From assembly GCA_963741305.1 (NCBI GenBank), contig CAVUHL010000001.1, forward strand, positions 23,486-87,485: 64,000 bases of DNA, given 5' to 3'. Under the pieces are notes generated by a model, which had not been told where the DNA came from, made no database searches, and saw only the letters and a list, made by a program, of their open reading frames with translations. Position numbers and translations under genes: made by a program. Positions 58,214 through 64,000 of this stretch are shown here, piece after piece. The DNA comes from DATMER01 sp963741305 (GTDB taxonomy: Bacteria; Acidobacteriota; Thermoanaerobaculia; Multivoradales; UBA5704). Each line of letters begins with the position of its first letter. The first letter of the stretch is position 1.

Positions 58214-58640
58214 TCAGGCCGACCACTGGATGGCCGGCGGGCGCACCGAGGCGCAGACCGGCATTCCATCGGGGACGGTGAGCTCAAGATCTCCGACCAG
58301 CAAGCCAGACTGGAGCGCCTTCGAGCACTTCGGACGGAACGGCATCAAGGCGAAGCTTCGCCCGCCGGAACATCGCCTGGGGACCTGCATTCTTACGTCC
58401 CATCCACGTGAGATAGACGAATCGTTCACCGGGAGGACCGTTGACGGCCGGGCCCCGGAAGGCGGGCACGCCGTCCTTGTCGCAGACCTCGATGCGCGTC
58501 TCCCACGCCCCCTCCCGCAAGTCCGCGGGGACGGTGTCGTTCGGATCGCACCCAACTTTTTGCGCCAGGCCCAGGTGGTCTTTGAAAGGCTTGTGGTAGG
58601 CTCACATCCCAACGAGGACTTCTGGGTCGCAGGTTGAAGC
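58214..58640 (-). CDS. DUF5990-like protein, frameshifted
   Basis: Joined frames: CDPNDTVPADLREGAWETRI, EVCDKDGVPAFRGPAVNGPP, GERFVYLTWMGRKNAGPQAM, FRRAKLRLDAVPSEVLEG, then one base off, SGLLVGDLELTVPDGMPVCA and VRPPAIQWSA to the stop at 58214. The order RGP-x-V-x-GP-x-GERF-x-YL-x-W, FRRAKL, L-x-L-x-D-x-x-G-x-PVCA-VRPP is that of DUF5990. The N-terminus is unclear because of another shift. Function unknown. It lies upstream of the SIR2 operon in the same direction, separated by about 240 bases. Confidence 0.6.
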
Positions 58641-58791
58641 GCAGAACGGGAGATGGTGCCAGCTCACCTTCACGCAGCCGCTTTGACGAAACGCGAGCTC
58701 CAATCAAGAAGCTCCCCCACGATTGGATCGCAGGGGAGCTTTACGCCTCGATGGCTAAGGCTGGCTCAGCCGGCTGCCCGTGAGCACGACG

Positions 58792-61643
58792 TCACGCGTC
58801 CCCTCCACCGCCCGCGCGGACCTTGCTGGTCGCGTCTGCCGGGTTGCTTCCGGCGTCCTCTTCGTCGCCGTCGAGGACGCCATCCTCGTCGCGATCGATG
58901 CCGACGCGCTGCCCGGAGCCCGGCGGGGTGCAGGTATAGGTCAGCTCACCGCCGCTCTGCAAGGCGCCGGAGCCGTAGGCTGATATCGGAGAGCGGGGCG
59001 TCGCATCGCCGGTTGCCGACGAACCGGCTCGACGCGACATCGTAGAAGTAGCCTTTTTCACCGCTGTTGCTCCCGCTCTTGGCCACCAGATCACACTCCC
59101 CCGCTTTGGCGCGGTCGATCAGGAGGTTGATCCGTGCTCCGACCACGGCTCCGTTCCGCTTGGTGAGCGTCGTCTGTTGCCCGACGATGGGCGCCAGGTT
59201 GCTGTCGAAGGCGAGCTGGAAGTCTTCGACCTGCCGTTTCTGCAGCTCGCCGGCCGGCCCGGGCACGAATCCGCCGGGCGTGGTCGGAGATTGGTTGAAG
59301 CCCGGTGTCGGAGGTGACGCTGATGAAATCGAAGATCGTCGGGATCCGCCGTCGTGATTGAAGCCGAAGCCGCGGACCTGATCGCCCAGGAAGGCGTCGC
59401 TGCTGGGGAAGACTGGGTGTCTCGGCAATCCGAACATGCCGACCTTCTGGTACACATTGCGGAGGTGCGGCGTTTTGAATCCTTCCGCTTCCCCATCGAA
59501 GGTGTAGCGGCCGTCGGTGCCGAAGAAACCCGGAGCGGCCACGCCGAACTGCTCGTTCGCGTGGCGGTCGATCACATGGCAGGAAGCGCAGGTGCCTCTG
59601 TTGGTGAAGTCGGAGACGTTGTTCATGAAGAAATCGCGCCCCGCCTGCTGGTCCGGGGTGAGCCGGTTGGAGAGCATCCGGACCGGGTTCGGCGGGTACG
59701 TGACCTGGAGGATGAAGGCGGCGAACGCCTCCATGTCCTCGTCGTCGAGCGGCCGGTGGCGTCCCAGGAGGTTGGGGAAGGCCCCCTGGAACTTCTTGAA
59801 GGCCGCGACCTCGTCGAACGTGCCGCTGTTCGGCTGCGCGCTCGGGTTGTCGTTGCCGCCGGTGCGGTCGCCGCGCCAGTGCATCGGCCCGTGGTTCGCC
59901 ATGCCGCGCAGGCTCTGCGTGGTCATCGGTCCCTTCATGGGGTGATGGCTGTCCAGCAGGCCGAAAGCCGAGGGAGGGACCTCGAACGGCCCTGGAATGG
60001 GCTGCACCGCGGCGTCCGGATTGCCGAGATCCCAGGCCAGGCTGTCGAAATCGCCGGAGACATGGCAACTGCGCGCAGGACGAATCCCCGTGGCTCGAGG
60101 AGATCGACGTGTCGTAGAGGAACGGACGCCCGGCGACCACACTCAGCGGCTCGGGGTTGTGCATGGGGACATGCCCGATCTCCGCGCCGGAGACCGTATC
60201 GATGACCGCGATCGAGTTGTCGAAACGGGTCAGCGTGTAGAGGCGCTGCTTGTCCTCGTGGAGCACCAGGCCGGTGAGGCCGCCGCCGGACACCTTGATC
60301 TGGTTGGCGGTGCTCGGCGTGAACGTGTTGTTCTCCAGGGCGCGGGTGTTGAAGATGCCGATCTTGGAAGTGCCGAGCGTCGCGACGTACAGGGTCCGGC
60401 CGTTGCTCGTGACCGCCATCTCCTGCGGGAGAGCGAGGCTCTTGTCGTTCTCGGCGTTCGGGATGGCGTCGCAGCAGACAGCGTAATTGATGTGTTTGTT
60501 GAGATGCCGCGGGGTGACGCTGCCCGCCTGGCCGAGGACGGTGATCCTGCTTTGGTGGAGGTGGCCGCGGATGCTGTGACCGGCGAAGGTGCCGGGCCCC
60601 TCGAAACGCTTTTCGTTCCCCGCCTCGGTGTTCGAGACGTAGACCTTTCCGTTCACCGGGTTCACCACCATGTTGTAGAGGATGGTGCCGACGCCCCGGT
60701 AGTAGCCGGCGGTTCCGCCGAGCTGCGCCGGCGGATTGGCGTTCGCGTTGATGACGAAGACGTCTTTGTCGGGCAGGGAGAAGCGGATTTTGTCATCCCA
60801 GACCCGGTTGAGCTCGTCGACCCAGTGGGTGCCGTTGAACTTGACGATGATCCCCACCTCCGGCTGCGTGGCGCCGTCGCGTTGGTGTTGGGTCCGGGCA
60901 CGCCCCCCGCGGCTTCTCCGCCGTTCGGGACAAGGACTCGTGGACCGTCGTGGTGCGGTTTCCGGAGTGGAACGCCGCCGCGTAGACCTTGCTGCCGTCC
61001 GGGCTCACCGCCAGGGCGCGCGGAGTGTCGCTGAACAGAGTGACGATGGTGAGCGGCGTTCCCGTGAGCGTGCGGCCGAGATGGTCCGCATCGAAGACCC
61101 AGACGTCCGCCCGGCCCACGCCGGGAGTGGTGAGCTGGGGATCGTAAGGGACGTTCTGGCCGCGGTGGGCGGTGGTGATGAAGGCGCGGTCCTTTCCTGC
61201 TCCGCCGAAGACGATGTCGCGCGGCTCGTCGCCCACGAGCAGGGTGCGCACGACGCGGCCGCTGGTCCCGCCCTGGTCCAGCTTGACCACGCTGACGCTG
61301 TCGGAGAGGTGGTTGACGACCCAGACCTCGTTGTCGTTGCGAGCCGCGACGGCCACCGGTTCGAGGCCGACAGGAATGGAGGCGCGATGCTCCAGGCCAT
61401 GGTTCTTGATGCGGAAGACCTCGAGGCGGTTGTCCGGCGTATTGGCCGCGAAGAGGAACTTCCCATTCGGTGACAGCGCCAGGGGGCGGACCTGGCCGCT
61501 CTCGAAGAGCGTGAAGCTCCCCGGTCGAGACCTGACCGTCTGGATGTCGGCCAGCGGCCGGGCGCGGCGAAAAGGCATGTGAGGACGGCTAACAGGGCCA
61601 TCCGAGACGAGACGGAACGTCGTACGACGTACGGCATAGCCAT
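58792..61643 (-). CDS. YVTN beta-propeller/di-haem cytochrome c peroxidase-like protein, frameshifts
   Basis: ATG 61643 follows AAGGAGG. A signal peptide (MALLAVLTCLFAAPG) leads to propeller repeats of 40-50 residues: VRPLALSPNGKFLFAANTPD, EPVAVAARNDNEVWVVNHLS, LFSDTPRALAVSPDGSKVYA, MVVNPVNGKVYVSNTEAG. Frame changes lie near 61560, 60880, 60100 and 59000. Then a cytochrome part with two haem sites: C-A-x-CH (broken by the 60100 shift) before VSGDFDSLAWDLGN, and GTCASCHVIDRHANEQFGVA. The end has a calcium-binding type 3 repeat (DRDEDGVLDGDEEDAGSNPA). Periplasmic or surface redox protein. A fragment is duplicated at 44817. Confidence 0.75.
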
Positions 61644-61769
61644 CGAACCTCCTTTTTCTCTAGGGAATCCAAAGAGCAACGAATTGTCCAAGATCTTAAC
61701 ACCTGAAACCTTGGATTCCCCTCACTCTCTCCGAGAGGACTCTTCTGGGGCTACGCCGTGGCAGGGATC

Positions 61770-61792
61770 GCCCTCCTCTCCCCGAGGAGGGC
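61770..61792. terminator. Hairpin between the exported peptide gene and the cytochrome gene
   Basis: GCCCTCCTC (61770-61778) and GAGGAGGGC (61784-61792) form a perfect 9-bp stem with a 5-nt loop. It lies 3' of the minus-strand gene 61886-62055. No T-run follows. Confidence 0.4.
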
Positions 61793-61885
61793 AAGGTCGT
61801 CCAGGGACGCGGGACCGGAGCCGTAGCTCTCGATCCTCGTCCCTGTTGTGAACCTCCCCCTACAGGCAGTTGCTGGCGCAGGCGC

Positions 61886-62055
61886 TCAGGGTCTCCATTG
61901 GGTGCCGAGGCATTGGCCAGCGGGGGTCAACTGACAGCCGCCGCTGAGGCCGCAGCAGTAGACATACTTCGGCGGAGCCGGAGCGGCGCTTGCGCTTCCG
62001 AAAGCCCCAAGGCTACGAGCAGACCAAACGCTTTCAGAGCTCGCTTCAGAGACAT
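61886..62055 (-). CDS. Small exported cysteine-containing peptide, one frameshift
   Basis: ATG 62055 follows AAGGAGG with good spacing. The signal peptide begins MSLKRALKAFGLLVALGL; near 62015 a one-base change leads to SASAAPAPPKYVYCCGLSGG, CQLTPAGQCLGTQWRP and TGA at 61886. The mature peptide of about 36 residues has four cysteines. It lies downstream of an ABC transporter operon on the same strand, about 150 bases after the ATPase gene, so the transporter could export it or confer immunity; this is inference. Confidence 0.6.
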
Positions 62056-62202
62056 GGTCCACACCTCCTTCAAGCGTCCCATGGACATGATTGCCCATGC
62101 GAATTCGAGAGTGTAACTGAACAAGGCGTGTGCGGGAATGCTCCGCGGTGCCGCTGGAGCCTTCCCTGACTGGATCGCTACGTCTGCGGCGGAGCCTCGA
62201 GC

Positions 62203-63109
62203 TCACCGGCTCCCGCTGTCGGCGCCCTTCATCAACCAGACATACCCGTCCTCCAGGCTGGGCCTGGCGGGCTCCGCGGTGGGATGGCCGTCCGCGGAAG
62301 GTCCCACGAGGCGGTATTGAATTCCGTCGGACAGGTGAAGCATGGAGACGATCGTCAGTCCCGGCTCCGGCTCCACGAGACGGTCCATCATCACCGTCCA
62401 GACGTGGCCGGCGGCGGCGTTCGTCAGCTCGGCGGGGCTGCCGCGGAAGAGGGCCCGCCCCTTGGCCAGCACCGCGATGTCGCGGCAGGTCTGCCCGATG
62501 TCCTCCACGATATGGGTGGAGAGGATCACCGTGCGGTCCGCGGCCAGGTTGACCAGGAGATTGCGGAAGCGGATGCGCTCTTCCGGGTCGAGGCCCGCCG
62601 TGGGCTCGTCGACGATGAGGACCCTTGGATCGTTGACCAGCGCCTGGGCGATCCCCACGCGCCGCTTCATGCCGCCGGAAAAACCCTTGATCTTGCGGTG
62701 AGCGGAATCCTGCGAGGGCGACCATCTCCAGCACCTGGGCGACGCGCCGCGCGCGCTGGCGCGGCTCGTCCAGTCCTTTGAGGATCGCCATGTAGTCGAC
62801 GAACTGGGCGGCGGTCAGCTCGGGATACATCCCCAGCTCCTGCGGCAGGTAGCCAAGGATGGCCTTGGCCCCGACGTTTGCCGGTTTCCGTCGTGAGGTC
62901 GTGCCCCTCCACGCGGACGGCGCCGCGGCTCGGATTGACGATCCCCGCCAGGATCCGCATCAGCGTCGTCTTGCCGGCGCCGTTGGGACCCAGCAATCCG
63001 AACATTCCGGAAGGGATCTGGAGGTCGACGCCGCGAAGAGCCTGGGCGGCCTTGGCTCCGCGGCCTAGGTCTTGGTGAGACCCGCAATTTCGATCGCTAA
63101 TTCGATCAC
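62203..63109 (-). CDS. ABC transporter ATP-binding protein, frameshifted
   Basis: GTG 63109 follows GCGGAGG. VIELAIEIAGLTKT is broken by a one-base shift near 63065, then QALRGVDLQIPSGMFGLLGP with Walker A GPNGAGKTT. A second change near 62870 precedes a third frame near 62690: MKRRVGIAQALVNDPRVLIV, Walker B LIVDEPTAGLDP, and H-loop STHIVED. About 300 residues. It energises the permeases at 63122 and 63803, encoded upstream on the same strand; the drug/ABC-2 export type is most likely. Confidence 0.8.
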
Positions 63110-63121
63110 AAAACCTCCGCT

Positions 63122-63792
63122 TCAGAGATAACGTTCCTGACGGCGCAGCAGCGCCCAGGAAACCAGCAGGAGAGCCATCGATCCCGCGAAGAGCACGCAT
63201 TGATTCAAGGCCAGTCCGGGTGATCGGGAGCGATCACGCCCAGGAAGAGGAACATGGACCTGGCGTTCAGCCTGAGCCAACTGTTCATCAGCAATTGAAT
63301 CAGCCAGACCGCTCCGGCCAGGAAGGCGCCCATCGCGGTCTGGGCTCCCGCCAGGGCTCCGGCGCATCCCAGGGCGGCCAGGGACAGCGTCGGCAGGAAC
63401 CACACCAACTGGACCCTGAACAAGCCCCCGAGCGGAGACAGATCGATGCCCAGCGCGCCCACGAAGAGCTGAAAGACGAGCGCACAGGCCGCCTGAACGG
63501 CCAGGATCAAACCCAGGCGGGCCAGCAGGGTCTGCTCGGCCCGGACCGGGGTGGAGAAGCGCAGCTCCAGCGCCGGGTCGTCGAGCACGCCGTAGGCCGC
63601 CAGGATGCCGCCGATCAACGGCACGATGAACCCCAGATAGGCGCGCGCGATGCTGAAGCGGACCCCGGGATGGGGCAGGATCAGGACGATGACGATGAAG
63701 AGCGCCAGGAACGCCAGCGGAAACCACAACTGGTCGCGGCGATAGGTGAGCCAGGAGTATTTCCAGGAGAGATTCAGATCGGTGCCTTTCAT
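63122..63792 (-). CDS. ABC-2-like permease, one frameshift at the C-terminal end
   Basis: ATG 63792. Six hydrophobic segments are visible: LWFPLAFLALFIVIVLIL, ARAYLGFIVPLIGGILAAYG, LARLGLILAVQAACALVFQL, QLVWFLPTLSLAALGCAGAL, GAFLAGAVWLIQLLMNSW, and after a shift near 63210, NQCVLFAGSMALLLVSWALL ending RRQERYL. About 220 residues. The next gene (ATPase) starts 13 bases later, so they form one operon. Confidence 0.7.
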
Positions 63793-63802
63793 GGTCGGGG
63801 CC

Positions 63803-64000
63803 TCAGGCGCGGCGGGCCAGGTGGCCGAGATAGAGATCGAGCAGGAACAGGGCCGCCGCGCTGCACAGTCCCAGCACCGCCAGATTCGCCACGGCGTTGG
63901 CCGGGGTGTGGTGCACGGCGCCCGCCAGAGCCTGCGAGACCTGGCCGCCGAAAAAACCTTGCTGAGCGAACATCCCGCTGGGCGTCAACAGCGTTCCATT
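63803..64000 (-). CDS. Membrane protein of the ABC operon, 3' end only (cut by window edge)
   Basis: The frame is open to the window end, so the start lies beyond it; the ATG at 63988 is probably internal. The last 60 residues read AQQGFFGGQVSQALAGAVHH, ANAVANLAVLGLCSAAALFL, LDLYLGHLARRA: one membrane helix and a short tail. Ten bases separate its stop from the permease start at 63792. Probably a second permease component. Confidence 0.5.
   Translation of the reverse strand, partial: NGTLLTPSGMFAQQGFFGGQVSQALAGAVHHTPANAVANLAVLGLCSAAALFLLDLYLGHLARRA

Overview
The window reads as a GC-rich bacterial chromosome segment dominated by accessory DNA. Clues to the host are the high GC content, several helix-turn-helix/TPR regulators of a paralogous type I associate with Acidobacteriota, YVTN-propeller/cytochrome proteins and IS110/IS1182 elements. 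Acidobacteriota (perhaps Thermoanaerobaculia-like) is my best guess, but no rRNA or marker gene confirms it.

Layout. 1-1250: the 3' end of cas6, a leader-like region and a four-repeat CRISPR array. 1250-3890: GC-rich repeats around a cysteine-rich secreted peptide gene. 3892-6290: a SEFIR-NB-ARC-TPR (STAND-type) gene broken by two single-base shifts. 6277-36605: a composite prophage or integrative element. It holds a broken tyrosine recombinase, a Mu-like head module (small and large terminase, DUF935 portal, gpF remnant, I protein, cement-like protein, gpT), cargo genes (AbiEii/AbiEi pair, membrane/zinc protein, unknown protein, Mrr-type nuclease remnant), two IS110 copies, a cluster of HTH-TPR regulators with small secreted peptides, divergent XRE repressors, a replication module (initiator, DnaC-like loader, DnaB-like helicase), a resolvase, an AlpA-like protein, a P4-type integrase and a tRNA-Thr 3' fragment that marks the right attachment site. 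36853-38439: an IS1182-type element. 38463-40455: a tightly packed array including three paralogous unknown genes. 40456-45935: small unrelated or truncated genes, including an orphan RiPP/lanthipeptide-like precursor and duplicated gene fragments. 46086-57978: an operon on the minus strand of a SIR2-domain protein followed by two very large unknown proteins. 58214-61643: a DUF5990-like gene and a YVTN-propeller/di-haem cytochrome protein. 61886-64000: a small cysteine-containing exported peptide and an ABC transporter operon.

How the genes may work together. Several modules look like antiviral functions: CRISPR/Cas6, SEFIR-STAND, AbiE, Mrr-type nuclease and the SIR2 operon. Two cargo cassettes inside the prophage sit between duplicated pieces of phage coding sequence, which suggests how they were acquired. 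The HTH-TPR regulators beside secreted peptides with repeated DPxG motifs look like an uncharacterised peptide-sensing arrangement, similar in plan to RRNPP quorum sensing.

Caveat. Many long genes carry one-base frameshifts or single stop codons while their protein similarity continues in the next frame. Either the assembly contains indel errors or the region is decaying. Spans given for such genes join the frames.
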